Shown piece after piece: positions 1 through 11,620 of a DNA stretch of 64,000 bases. The translations under genes were made by a program, and so were the position numbers. How positions within the stretch are numbered: the first letter of the stretch is position 1; each line of letters starts with the position of its first letter. The DNA lies in NCBI RefSeq assembly GCF_949987515.2, contig NC_082701.1, forward strand, positions 36,287,755 to 36,351,754. The letters are read 5' to 3'. The notes below the pieces were generated by a model. It saw nothing but the letters and a program-made list of their open reading frames with translations, was not told where the DNA came from and made no database searches. The DNA is from Delphinus delphis. Its lineage: Eukaryota > Chordata > Mammalia > Artiodactyla > Delphinidae.

Positions 1-950
1 GTCTTCTGATCCCATTGGAATTTCTGTCTCTGCAAAGATTTTTTTCCTCAAGCATTTCTAAGCCTCCATATTTTCATTTAGAAAGCTGTTCTAGTAGTTG
101 CTCAGAGTCAGTGGAAGGTATGGCAGGGTTCTATTATGGGCTACACAAAGGTGAAGTGCATTCACTAGCCTAATTGCAATTGTCAATGGTGTTTTATTCA
201 AATGTTTTTCTATCAGGTAGCTGGATTATGGCAGATTCCATCAGCAGGTGAAGCCCCTGAAACACTGAAGTGTTGACTGACTCCTTCCTTCCTACATTTA
301 TTCAGGGGACCTGTATTTCTCCTGCATTATGGTTTCTATTGTCTTCTGCACCCCTATCATAATTCCACTAAATATGATTGCTTATGGGCAGACACCAATC
401 CTGATCAAAGACCTCTTTCCTTTTTCTTCAAAGGCTCCTCAGGTACTGTGTACATCAATGGCTATAAATCATTGCTTGAAATGAGGAATGTCAGCAATTT
501 CACCACAAATACAATAGTAAGTTTTGTATAGTTGCCTTTAATAACATCCCTCACTGCAAAGAGAAAATGTACCTAACACTAAAACAATGGCATTGGCAGT
601 GGGTAATTTGAAATCATATGTTCTGGCAAGGATATGGAGTGTAGATTGACTATAGTGCCAATTACGGAAGCAGCTGTGTGCTTTGGGAAATAAACCAAAA
701 CAAAACTGTAGCAATTCCATCTCAATAAGATGGATTTAAAAAAGGTATGAAGGAGAGATTCAAGATTCTTTTTAGAAATTTAACTGCTAAGCTCCCAAAA
801 CTTTGTCAGAATTAATAAAAATTTCTATAGAATATTAGAGATTAGTACAGCATAAGGATTAAGAAATCAAGCTGTTAATCCAGTCAGACCTGAGTTGGAA
901 CTCAGCCAGCATAATGCTTTGGATGAAATAAATGATAAATAAATATGAAC
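1..950. other. Unassigned, AT-rich DNA
   Basis: I recognise no repeat family here. The only coding-like signal is a short exon-like interval at about 434-516, described under findings. It has a pyrimidine-rich acceptor, an open frame and a GTAAGT donor, but nothing around it supports a gene. Confidence 0.5.
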
Positions 951-966
951 AAATATCAGTAACATT

Positions 967-1760
967 ATTAAAAGTCTACAAATAATAAATGCTGGAGAGG
1001 GTGTGAGAAAAGGGAGCCCTCCTACACTGTTGGTGGGAATGTAAATTGGCGCAGCCACTGTGGAAAATAGTAGGGATGTTCCTCAGAAAACTAAAAAAAA
1101 TAGAATTACCATACGATCCAGCAATCCCACTCCTGGGCATATATCTGGACAAAACTATAATTCAAAAAGGTATGAGCACCCCTATGTTCATAGCAGCACT
1201 ATTCACAATAACAAAGACATGGAAAGAACTTAAATGTCCATTGACAGATGGACAAATGGACAGATAAAGATGTGGTACATATATACAATGGAATACTTCT
1301 CAGCCATAAGAGAGAACAGCAACATGGACACAACTAGAGATTATCATACTAAGTGAAGTAAGTCAGAAAGAGAAAGACAAATACCATATGATATCACTTA
1401 TATGTGGAATCTAAAATATAACACAAATGAAACTGTCTATGGAACAGAAACAGAATCATGAACATAGAGAACAGACTGGCAGTTGCCAAGGGAGAGGGTG
1501 TTAGGGGAGGGATGGAGTGGGAGGAGGTTGGAGTTAACAAATGTAAGCTTTTATATAAAAAATGGATAAGTAACAAGGTCCTACTGTATAGCCCAGAGAA
1601 CTATATTCAATATATTATGATAAGCCATAATGGAAAAAGAATGTATATATATGTATAAGTGAATCATTTTGCTTGCAGCAGTAATTAACACAACATTGTA
1701 AATCAACTATACTTCAGTAAAAATAAGTAAAACAAAAAAAATAATAATAATAAATTAAAA
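967..1760 (+). mobile_element. L1 LINE, 5'-truncated, with TSD
   Basis: This is the 3' end of an L1: the last part of ORF2, the 3'UTR and an A-rich tail. The frame at 1046-1267 gives the typical ORF2 C-terminal run ([12 protein letters not shown], then FIAALFTITKTW), ending early at a stop after a DGQMDR stretch. The 3'UTR includes the common 'tatgtggaatctaaaatat' block and ends in AATAA-rich sequence. A 16-bp TSD with one mismatch, aaatatcagtaacatt at 951-966 and aaatatcggtaacatt at 1761-1776, defines both ends and shows normal target-primed insertion. It is dead by truncation. Confidence 0.93.
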
Positions 1761-2215
1761 AAATATCGGTAACATTTTACCAATACCCATATTCAGAGTC
1801 CTATGCTCAAAGTAGTTTTGGAAACACAAGTGTAAATTAATTTAAGTAGACTTCAAAAAATGTTTTTCATAACCTTAATTAGTGCACACTGAAGACTTGC
1901 AAGACAGTGGTAGTATGTAGTATTTTTCAAAATAATTTGAACTTAGACCCCTTATTTCTCAGAATATCCCAATAGGAAAAGTGTGGCTTAAGAACCTTCT
2001 TTAATACTTACTATTACATGTTATAGGAGTTTGTCGTAGATCTTTATGGGGATAGATATTTTGATTTAGCAGTTTTAATATAGTCATTTTTAAGAAAAAA
2101 TTATATTTTAATATAATATATTGGCATAATTACATCAAAATGGCTCCATTTTTTCTTAATTACCTGATAATATGCACAAAATATACCTCTGACCCTCACC
2201 CATTACAATGTCTCC

Positions 2216-2420
2216 TTTTTTTTTTTTTGCGGTACTCAGGCCTCTCACTGCTGTGGCCTCTCCCGTTGCAGAGCACAGGCTCCGGACGCGCAGGCCCAGT
2301 GGCCATGGCTCACGGGCCCAGCCGCTACGCGGCATGTGGGATCTTCCCGGACCGGGGCACGAGCCCAGGTCCCCTGCATCGGCCGGCGGACTCCCAACCA
2401 CTGCGCCACCAGGGAAGCCC
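2216..2420 (-). mobile_element. CHR-type SINE, short form
   Basis: On the plus strand the copy opens with the T-run of the inverted tail and ends in 'ccaccagggaagccc', the complement of the SINE head (gggcttccctggtgg). The head derives from a tRNA, with A and B box remnants that would allow RNA polymerase III transcription. The overlapping open frames here are translated SINE and not genes. No clean TSD was seen. Confidence 0.93.
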
Positions 2421-3879
2421 TCTTCATTTCCATGTCATTTTAGAAATTTTTATGAATCTGTGTTAAATTTATAAACCAGAAAAATATGCTGTCTATATTT
2501 GATTGGGTTATGTGACCTTAGATATTTATCCTAAAACCATTATTTTTAAGTTTATTTATAGCACTCTATTTTACTGAAACAACAGAAAAATATTTGAGAA
2601 TTGACTATAGAGTTGACAGTTGGGTTTAATGGATCTTTTTATGAACCAACATTTTTTTCTCCTTTCTACTTCAGTGCCTAATATAGATTCAAACAAACAA
2701 AATTACCACAATTAGGAAGCTTACAAAAAGGAGAGTAATATGCCATCTAGATTTTCAAACAGAAAGTGAAATAAAATCCATTCGTATTCTGAAATTATTA
2801 CTGGAAAGTAAATAAGTATGACCATCATAATGTTTATAAAGTAATTAGTGAATGTGATAGGCAAATCACTCAGGATATCAGGAATTGCTAGAAAATGAGC
2901 AAACATTATACTTAAAATGATTGAAGAGCTTTTCTGAATTAAGTTGCTGTAGTACACATATCTTCTGCTTATACATAATTTGACTTGGGCAGTGTCAAAC
3001 TACTATGTCCTCCCTTAACCCAACTTTGACCAATCCTCCTCCTTGATCCCTACCCACTTCCATGAAATTCATCCTCACACTTATTCCTAACCCACACTAT
3101 TCTTTGTCCCTAACCATCTGTAACCCAACATCATCTTCAAGACTATGCCAGGGTCAGGAGAGAGTTTCAACAATGGGATGAGGCTAAGGGATTGGTTAAA
3201 ATATTGGTTTTATGTTCTGGTTCCTGTGGCATCACATTTTGTTGTTGTTTTCTTATATTTCTTTGATAACTACTGTTCAGATTCCTTGGTCAGCTCATAC
3301 TCCTTGACCTAATTTTCAACTTTTGGTGTTTTAAAAAAAGATAGTCCTAGGTGCTAGGTTCAAGTATACAAGTATTCACAAGGAGTAAAACAAGCAAGGA
3401 TAAATTTAGACTGCCATGGCAAGCTCTCACATCCTTTCTCATCACATTAGGACATATGAGCCATATATACACACATATAAAATCTCTGAGAAATCTAAGT
3501 GATGTGCATGTGTGTTTTAGTTACTCAAATAAGAATGACAAAAAATCCTTATTTTATAGTCTAGTAGTGACATAGCTTATGGGACATTTTCCATGGAGCC
3601 ATGCTCACAGAACCATAGATATCAGGTTTGTTTATCTTAATCCATCCCAGGAAGACCATTTACCTAGGAAGACCAGGTAAATCCCCTAAAAGCATTACAT
3701 ACATAAGGACTCTCCAGTTAGTAAACACTACTAGTGTGCTTGCCAGGAAGTCTATCATTAGCATATTTACAATGAAATTTGATCAGGTTACCTTCCTTTT
3801 TTTCTTGTGTTCCCTAGTAAAAGGAGGGAATAGATTGCAGACCTGCTGTTAACCCCGTTCTCCATATCTACTTACTGCT
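2421..3879. other. Unassigned intergenic DNA
   Basis: No recognisable gene or repeat. Open frames of 74-78 codons at 2721-2957, 3351-3575 and 3628-3852 show no family motif or codon signature and look like chance ORFs. Confidence 0.5.
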
Positions 3880-3884
3880 GCTAT

Positions 3885-4045
3885 AATGGTGAGCAAGTTG
3901 ATCCAGCTCTCCATGCCTCAGTTTCCTCTTCTGCAAAGTACAGGTAATAATAATAATTTCCTCATAGTGTTGTTGTAATGATTAAATAATTAATACATGT
4001 AACGTTTTAGAAAAATATTTGGTATTTGGTGAATGCCTTATAATA
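3885..4045 (+). repeat. MIR SINE
   Basis: An old tRNA-derived SINE in consensus orientation. It has the 'cctcagtttcctcttctgc' core, then 'aataataat', 'tcatagtgttgttgtaatga' and 'ttaatacatgta', in the order expected for MIR. Confidence 0.82.
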
Positions 4046-4079
4046 ATAGATATCAGTATAGCTCCAGTTTAAATCTTTC

Positions 4080-5215
4080 TTCTTGATTTCAGCCCCACAC
4101 ATTCAACTGCCTGCTTAACAATTTCACTTGGATATTTCACAGGGATTTCAAATTCAGGTATAAACTGAGTTCATAATTTCTTCCCTCAACCCCCAAGCCC
4201 ACCACAGATTCTACCTTAAAAAAAATACTAGTTCTAGGGGCTTCCCTGGTGGCACAGTGGTTAAGAATCCGCCTGCCAGTGCAGGGTACATGGGTTCAAG
4301 CCCTCGTCCGGGAAGATCCCCCATGCCGTGGAGCAACTAAGCCCGTGAGCCACAACTACTGAGTCTGTGCTCTAGAGCCCGTGAGCCACAACTACTGAAG
4401 CCCGTGCGCCCAGAGCTCATGCTCTGCAACAAGAAAAGCCACTGCTGTGAGAAGCCCATACACCACAATGAAGAGTAGCCCCCACTCGCCACAACTAGAG
4501 GAAGCCCACACACAGCAACAAAGACCCAACACAGCCAAAAATAAATAAAAATTTAAAAAATAAATTTATTTATAAAAAGTACTAGTTCTATAGGAGAGTA
4601 TATTACTTTCTTATTCATATAATAGCTCTTGAAAGAAACCTAGCAATCCTCCAAGAATTCTGCCTTTCTCATATACCCTGATACCCAATTTCTGTAGATG
4701 GTTACTGCCCAAATATGTCACTTCTTTGATTCCTTTGCCAACACCATTACAGTCTCCTTTAGTCTCTGATCTGAATGATTGTTAAGGTGTTCCAATTAGC
4801 TTTTCCAAATTCATTAATATACTCTATTCTTCCTCCACTGAAAGCACAAGTCAAATCATCTAACTACCCTACTAAAGTGGTCAGAGGGTGCCCGTCATTT
4901 CTAGGACAGAGACCAAAATTCTCAATGTAGATTCACACCTCTATATCATCCAGGCCTGCCCTCTTCATGAGACCCATTTGTCCCTGCTCTTGCCTCAATG
5001 TTTTATTTCAATCCATTAAATAATTTATTATTCTTCCTGCCTTAAGATCCTCACACATTCTGTTCCATATTTGGAAAGCTCTTGCCTACCCTTGACCCAG
5101 TTAAAAGTCCTCCTAATTCTTGTGAGCTCATAATGAGCATTAGTTCCTCAATAAACATTTCCTTGATTCCCAAGAGAGACCAGGTATTCCTATAATTTCC
5201 ACACATAGCCTGCTT
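4080..5215 (+). repeat. L2 LINE 3' region, split by a SINE
   Basis: Both sides of the SINE at 4237-4573 carry L2-like pyrimidine-rich sequence. The right part follows the L2 order: 'acaagtcaaatcatctaac', 'tctaggacagagaccaaaat', 'catccaggcctgccctcttc', 'tggaaagctcttgcctaccc'. The element is ancient, with no open reading frame. Boundaries are approximate. Confidence 0.72.
4237..4573 (+). mobile_element. CHR-type SINE, long form, with TSD
   Basis: Starts 'ggggcttccctggtggcac' and runs through the tRNA-like head, a tandem 'gagccacaactactga' section and the longer body (agtagcccccactcgccac, aagacccaacacagcc) to an A/T-rich tail. The TSD is aaaaatactagttcta (4221-4236) and aaaaagtactagttcta (4574-4590). 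It sits inside an L2, so it is younger than the L2. Confidence 0.93.
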
Positions 5216-5509
5216 CACAATGAAAATTAAATAAAAATCAATAAATTGATCAAATTAATAAAATAAGTAAGAAAATTAAATAATAACTGTATTCCTAGGG
5301 TCTTCCTCAGTCTTTGACTCTTGCTTAAACAGTATTCTTTTTTTTCCCCTGTACAATGCCCAAAATGGAATGGCTTGCTCTTGGTCATAGTAAAAATGTT
5401 TGTATGTGGAAAATCACATCGAAGTGTCTGCATCAAAATGCCATGGCTTTAATTGTTTCACACTATAAAAATATCTCAATATTACATACAGAAAATATAT
5501 AGTTGTTTT

Positions 5510-7040
5510 GCAATGCAAACTCCTGGTCAAATTTTTTTAACCTCTTAATTTCCATCACTTATTTCTATCCTCCCCCAACTCCCTCCTTTCTGGCAACCAC
5601 TTGTTTGTCCTCTGGATCTCTGAATCTGTTTCTGTTTTGTTATGTTTATTCATTTCTTTTGTTTTTTAAATTCCACTTATCAGTGAAATCTTAGAGTATT
5701 TATTTTCTCCACCTGACTTATTTCACTTAGCGTAATACACTCTAGGCCCATCCATGTTCTCACAAATGGCAAGGTTTAATTATTTTCTATGGTTTATATG
5801 TATATCATTTTATATATATACCACACCCATCTGTTCATGGGCACTTAGGTTGCTTCCATAGTCTGATTATGGTAGATAATACTGCAGTGAACATAGGAGT
5901 GCATATATCTTTTCCAATTAGTGTTTTCATTTTCTTCAGATAAATACCCAGAAGTAGAATTGCTAGATCATATGATAGTTCTTTATTTAATTTCTTGAGT
6001 AATCTCCATACTGTTTTCCATGGTGGCTACACCATGGAACAGTGTACAAGAGTTCCAACCAAGAGTGCACAAGAGTTCCCTTTTATCCACATCCTAAACA
6101 ACATTTATTATTTCTTGCTTTTTGTGAAGATAGTCATTCTGAAACGTGTGAGGTGATATCTCATTGTGGTGTTGATTTGATTTCCCTGATGATTAGTGAT
6201 GTTGAGCACTGTTTCATATACTTGTTGGCCATTTGTATATCTTATTGGAAAAAATGTCTATTCAAGTCCTCTGCTCATTTTTTAATTGAGTTTATTGTGT
6301 TTTTGATGTTGAGTTGTATGAGTTCTTTGTATATTTTGGATATTAACCCCTTATCAGGTATATTGTTTGCAAATATCTTCTCCCATTCAGTAGGCAGCCT
6401 TTTTGTTTTGTTGATAGTTTCTTTCTCTGGCAAAAGCCTTTTCATTTGATATAGTCTCATTTGTTTATTTTCTGCTTTTGTTTCCCTTGCCTGGGGAGAT
6501 GTATCCAAAAATTTATTGCTAAGACTGATGATGTCATAGAGTGTACTGCCTATGTTTTCTTCTAGGAGTTTTTTGGTTTCAGGTTTTACATTTAAACCTC
6601 TAATCAATTTTGAATTTATTTTTGTATGTGGTGTGAGAAAGTAGTCTATTTTGATTCTTTAGCAAGTGACTGTCCCACTTTCCAAACACAACTTATTGAA
6701 GAGACTGTCTTTTCTCCATTGTATATTCTTGCTTCCTTTGTGGTAGATTAATTGATCATATAAGTGTGGGTTCATTTCTAAACTCTCAATTCTGATTCAT
6801 TGATCTATGTATCTGTTTTTGTGCCAGTATCATACTGCTTTAATTATTGTAGCTTTGTAATATAGTTTGAAGCCAAGGAGTGTAATACCTCCAGCTTTGT
6901 TCTTCTTTCTCAAGATTGTTTTGTCTATTTGGGGTCTTTTGAATTTTCATAAAAATTTTAGTATTATTTGTTCTAGCACAGTGAAGAAATGCCATTGGTA
7001 TTTTGACAGATGTTGCACTCCTGGCAAATTTTACAGGAAA
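5510..7040 (-). mobile_element. L1 LINE, antisense, decayed 3' half
   Basis: Reads as inverted L1 ORF2 and 3'UTR. The minus-strand frame at 6275-6607 contains ORF2 C-terminal sequence (KLLEENIGSTLYDI, then ETINKTKRLPTEWEKIFANN). Further plus-strand hallmarks are 'ttgtgccagtatcatactg' near 6820 and 'cttattgaagagactgtctt' near 6690. Multiple stops and frameshifts make it a fossil. It ends on the right at about 7035, in the RT thumb region, by 5' truncation. No TSD was identified. Confidence 0.88.
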
Positions 7041-7073
7041 CATTGATCTTAGTAACTAACTTAGTTGATAGGA

Positions 7074-7104
7074 GATATATATATATATAGATATATATAT
7101 ATAT

Positions 7105-7145
<41 letters not shown>
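7074..7145. repeat. (TA)n microsatellite
   Basis: About 70 bp of alternating TA with two TAGA interruptions near the left end. It lies just beyond the 5' end of the L1 copy. Confidence 0.97.
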
Positions 7146-7149
<4 letters not shown>

Positions 7150-7378
7150 TTCAGCTTCCCCAAAAGTTGGTTTGTTTTAGAAGAGTTGGTCTGAGCCACT
7201 GTTTCTTAATTTTAATAGATAGGATGATAAGTTATCTATAGTGGCTATTTATAGTTTAAAGTAGTAAAATAATCATCACTTTGGAGGATAACACTTATTT
7301 TTCTGTCAATATATCAGTAGGTCTTCAATCTTGATCCACCAAGTATGATTTCATGTCACTAGAATAAATGATTTTTTA

Positions 7379-7414
7379 AAAAGTGAAGATGAAAAAAAAA
7401 AAAAAGTGAAGATG
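7379..7414 (+). repeat. Poly(A) run between 13-bp direct repeats
   Basis: The 13-mer aaaagtgaagatg occurs at 7379-7391 and 7402-7414, with only A's between. This is either an extremely truncated retrotransposition (tail only, with TSD) or a slippage duplication. Confidence 0.7.
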
Positions 7415-8994
7415 GGATAAAAATAAAACCTTTAAAAACCAGTGCCTTATAACAACCTCAGTTTTCAAATTGTCTATCAGCAACGATTCTGGCCCTCATA
7501 GTTTTAGTAAAGTTTATATTCTGCATAAGAATCATTGCCCAATAGCTTATTTTGAGGTTATACTGCTTGTTTAATCATTGTTTGCTGTCCAGAGTCAAAA
7601 AAATTCTAGCAGAAACACAAATTCAAACTGGAAACAACCTCATTTTGTTCCTAACAGATTTCTCCATGTGGTATAGTCAATATTGGTCTATGTGCTTAAA
7701 TTCTCCTTCCTTTTTAGTAGTGTACTGTCCTGAGAAACATAGATTAGTAATTTTTTTTGAAAAGGAAACCATAATACAATTTAGAAGATATGTCCAAATA
7801 ACTGCTAAATCCATACTATAGGAGAAATAAGAAAGATGTTCCTTTTTAAAATTGTAGCCTCTTACCTGCTTTATCAATTAAGATAATTGGCAGTGTTTAA
7901 ACATTTTTTTGTGCCAGTATCATACTGATCCATCTGCGTGACAAAAAAATATTCACTGAACAATTTTTTAAAGTTGAGATTTATAATCAATTGTGGTATT
8001 ATTACTCATATCAAATCAAAAAGAAGCTTGGGTACCAATAAAGTTCTGGGCACATTTTCTTGATTATAAATCTGAAATACATGTACTTACCACTTTCCAC
8101 AATTCATTTAAAACTAAGAATCATATTTATTATTTTCTTCAGTCCACAAATTCCAGAGATTGGGTTATTCTCCACATTAGTTCTCTTATTTCCTTCCAGA
8201 ATTGTTTCTGAATTTTTCCAGATGACTTTCTGATAAGAAATAAATAACAAAGCAAACACTTGCTTATTTGTTAGGAAAGAGAAAATAACTGTAATTACCA
8301 TGTGTATAAAGTAGTTAATCTCCTCTTGGGCAGTCTGTCTGTAAAATGAGGACACTCTAGTGTTTACTCTTAAACAGATAAAGCTATTTTGTGGTAGGTG
8401 GAAACAATGTGTTGGCAGTCAGTAATCTCCATGTACAAACCCAAATTTTTCAGAGTCCATGAATAACATTTTCAATGTTCTTGAACCAAAAATTTATCCA
8501 TTTTTCAAAGTCTTCAATACCATCCCCAGATTCATTTTTCTTTGCTTCTCTAAGGAGTTTTCTGTTCTCTCTCCTTCTAAAGTGAATTCCCTAGGTGACC
8601 ATTTTACAAAGGAGAATTTTACCTGCCACCATGAATTAAGTTCAAGGAGAACTGTGAAATAAATTACCAATCATTTATCAGACTGATAAAGCCACAGAAT
8701 CAGCTAACTCAGTTCTCAGAAGACCCCACATTTTTCATTAATACCAATGCTGTGGGATAAGACACCAAAATGATTGATTAAATTTTTCATCCACTTTGCG
8801 TATGTAAACATTCTCAAGATTTTATCTTCTCAGGATAGAATTTATTTTCCTTTCTTATGTAACTACATTGTGTACCCCTTTATGAGTACCTGCTTTTGAA
8901 AACTGTATAGAATTTTTGGAAGTTTGGATTGCTATTTCAGGGTGTTCAATGTTGCCATTTTATGATAGTGAATACCCTCAGAAGTATACAATAA

Positions 8995-9018
8995 GTTTTT
9001 TGTTTGTTTGTTTGTTTT
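8995..9018. repeat. (TTTG)n short tandem repeat
   Basis: Four to five units of gttt inside a T-rich run. Confidence 0.85.
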
Positions 9019-9373
9019 CCACTAATCTCCTTGAAGTGTCATATGATTTGAAAATATGCTGGTTTTTATTCAATGTATGAATTTACTAATTTTATTATTT
9101 AAAATTGTAGCTAAGTATCTTTTATAAATAAGAAACGCTTACCATAGTTGGGTAGTATTTTTTATATTTATCTAAAACAAACTAAACAAGCGGACCCCAG
9201 AAATCCACGATATACTAATCCCACATCATTGCAGGATTGAATAAATAAATAAATGAACAAATACAACACTATTTAGGGATAAAACAAAAGGACTAAGTTA
9301 CATGTAGACCAGGTACTATAAATGAGCACATTTCTCTGTGGAGTTTTTAGTTATGATAAAGTCTGTTAACTCA

Positions 9374-9404
9374 TATCTTTAACAGATAAAGTCTGTTAAA
9401 GATA
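9374..9404. repeat. Perfect inverted repeat, 13-bp arms
   Basis: Arms tatctttaacaga and tctgttaaagata are exact reverse complements around the 5-nt spacer taaag. A second gataaagtctgttaa lies just upstream, so part of the hairpin is also a direct repeat. Confidence 0.9.
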
Positions 9405-9604
9405 AAACAGAATAACTATCATCAAGATGATTTGCTTAAACCTATGTCTTCAGGGAGATATAGAAATTCACTCCAAAACCATGAGGATAAGAACAGTACT
9501 GTGGAACTGTGGAACACTACTGTGGACAATGTTGTTTTTGCATTAAGACAATCAATTAATAATGACTCATGGTTACTAAGACAGATTTTATTTCTTTAAT
9601 AGGC

Positions 9605-10113
9605 ATTTTAAAAATGTGATCCCAAAGCCAGCAGCATCATCAACACCTTGGAATTTCTTAGACATGCCAATTCTTGGACCTTGTATTAGTTTCTAGGGAT
9701 GCCATAACAAAACTCCCATAAACTTGTTGGTTTAAACTACAGTAATTTATTTCCTCACAGTTCTGGGGGCTAGAAAGTCCAAGATAAAGGTGTCAGCAAA
9801 TTCAGTCTCTGGAAGTTTCTCTTCCTGACTTCCAGACTGCCATCTTCTTGCTGTGTTCTCACACAGTCCAGAGAGTAATCTCTGGTGTCTCTTCCCCTTA
9901 TTTTAATGTCAGCAGGCTTGCTGGATTAGGGTTTTATCACCTCCTCACAGAGCCTACCACCAAATGCAGTCACATTGGAAGTGAGGGCTTCAACAGATGA
10001 ATTTCAAGGGGACACAAACATTCAGTTCATAACAGGCACCAACCCAAATGTAACAAGCCAGAAACACCGGGTTTAATAAGCCCTCCAGTAATTCTGATGC
10101 ACACAAAAATGTG
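9605..10113 (+). mobile_element. MER20-like hAT element, split by an LTR
   Basis: The left piece (about 9605-9680) has 'ccagcagcatcatcaacacc' and 'acatgccaattcttggacc'. The right piece (about 10035-10113) has 'taataagccctccag' and 'taattctgatgcacac'. Together they give the MER20 order, a non-autonomous hAT-Charlie DNA transposon. The two halves are separated by the MLT1 LTR at 9682-10034. Confidence 0.75.
9682..10034 (-). mobile_element. MLT1 (MaLR/ERVL) solo LTR
   Basis: On the minus strand it starts tgttatgaact and ends actaataca, the TG...CA ends of MaLR LTRs. Internal landmarks on the plus strand are 'ttatttcctcacagttctgg', 'ggctagaaagtccaagat', 'gctggattagggttttatc' and 'aatgcagtcacattgg'. 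It is inserted into a MER20. The expected 5-bp TSD is only approximate (ggacc versus ggcacc). Confidence 0.88.
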
Positions 10114-10124
10114 AGAGCCAATGC

Positions 10125-10285
10125 TAAGGGAGTGGTGTTCAACCCTAGTTACCCATTAGAACTACCTAAGGATTTTTTAAAACATACCAATACCTGGGGT
10201 TCACCCAACAACAATAAATTCAAACTATCTATGAGTGGATCTTCAGCACTGATATTTTTACAAGCTTCAAGAAAATTCTTATTTT
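10125..10285 (+). mobile_element. MER5-like hAT-Charlie element
   Basis: Contains 'gtggtgttcaaccctag', 'cccattagaactacctaagg', 'taaaacataccaatacctgg' and 'agcactgatatttttacaag'. This is the layout of MER5A/B, a palindromic-ended non-autonomous hAT element. The right end is eroded. Confidence 0.75.
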
Positions 10286-10321
10286 CTGCCAAAGCAGCAA
10301 AACACCCATTCTAATCCCAAA

Positions 10322-10324
<3 letters not shown>

Positions 10325-10360
<36 letters not shown>
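10325..10360. repeat. (TG)18 microsatellite
   Basis: Eighteen uninterrupted TG units. Probably polymorphic. Confidence 0.97.
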
Positions 10361-10362
<2 letters not shown>

Positions 10363-11475
10363 CTTATCTATATTCACCACTGTATTGTCAATTGCTCTCC
10401 TGATTCTGCTTTCCTCAATCATCTTCCCCAAACCTCATTCTTCCTGATACTTGTTTTATCCTTCTCTTGCAATCTTCCTCCAATAACTCACAAATTATAA
10501 CCCAATTTCTCCAGCTAAATTAAAAAAAAAAAAAACCTGTAAAGGCATAGTCATAAAAGGTCTGGAAAAAATTTATTTTCTACTCTCTACTATAAAATCC
10601 AACCTCATCAGTAGGCTTATTTTTCAAATATGAAACTGACTCTAACTAATAAAATCTTGCTTCTAAATTCCTCCTGCATAAAACATATCCCAGCAAATTT
10701 AGTATATCTTTGTAAATTATCTCATTAGGAGATAATACATGTTAAAGTATTTTCATTAGCTGTAAAGGACTGTATTAATGTAAGGTATCATTACTGTTAA
10801 CTGGAATATAAGTTCCTAGAAGAAAGAGAATATGTTTATTTACCAGTGTAGTCTCAACACCTCAAAAAGCCAGGGGTGTTCAGAGCTCAGTTAGTTTCTT
10901 TTTAATTACGTATTTCATTGATTTATTTAATTGTGAAATTAAAGTCAACACAAATAAGAATTTTGAAAACTTGACTTTAATAACTGAGTTACTGTGAAAT
11001 AAGCATAAGATCATGTATAAATCATAACACCTAAGAGAGAAAATTAATAATAGAACATTTATAAAAGTTGATGATGTGATGTCAATAGTGATAATGATAA
11101 TTGAAAGAATAAAAGATTTCTTAGGAAAACATTAAAAAAACTGTTTTGAAAATATAACACTTGTTGCATGCCACTCAAATAAATAAAGATAACGAGGAAT
11201 AAAAGGAGAAAAAGGAAGAAATGGAAAAAGGGGAAGGAGGAAAGGATTATAATTGGTGCAATCTCCCTATTATCTATGCTAAAAAAGTTGTGTCTGAGAG
11301 TTCCTTTAACAACTACTTAAAAAAAACAAGGCATATATATATTTACAGGCAAACAACAAGGTGTATATATATGTAATATTGTAATATATATGATAGTGTA
11401 ATAATATATATGTTTCATACATATATATGTGTGTGTATATATTCCTCATCAATTGAAACATTGAAGTCAGGCTAA
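10361..11475. other. Unassigned AT-rich DNA
   Basis: No gene or clear repeat. Holds a degenerate TA/TG-rich tract at 11334-11441 and A-rich runs. The stretch at 10790-10870 is weakly L2-like. Confidence 0.45.
11334..11441. repeat. TA/TG-rich low-complexity tract
   Basis: Imperfect runs of tatatata and tgtgtgta, broken by short unique bases. Confidence 0.75.
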
Positions 11476-11479
11476 TTGG

Positions 11480-11620
11480 GTATCAGATTCTATTTCTCTC
11501 TTTGTTTTTGCTTTTCCATGTGACTTTGGGTAGGTTAAGTGACTCCTCTGAGACTTTTTTCTTGCTTTGGAGCTTAAATAAAGTCACACACATAAATTGC
11601 CTTGTAGAATACCTAGCATA
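11480..11620 (+). repeat. MIR SINE, degenerate
   Basis: Matches the MIR layout: 'catgtgactttgggtaggtt', then 'gtgactcctctgagac', then 'cttgtagaatacctagca'. Confidence 0.6.

Larger units (their letters stand above)
7415..9600. other. Unassigned intergenic DNA
   Basis: No gene recognised. It contains a 22-bp L1-like snippet at 7906-7927, a (TTTG)n run at 8995-9018 and a 13-bp-arm hairpin at 9374-9404. Open frames of 60-90 codons on both strands (for example 7552-7821 and 8104-8355) lack any domain signature. Confidence 0.5.

Noticed and set aside
2216..2420. Possible tRNA gene from A/B-box-like sequence in the SINEs
   Set aside because: The tRNA-like head is part of a SINE, has no cloverleaf with an intact anticodon arm that I can draw, and carries a SINE body and tail.
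4237..4573. CRISPR-like array from the repeated gagccacaactactga words
   Set aside because: These are the internal repeats of the long-form CHR SINE in a mammalian genome.
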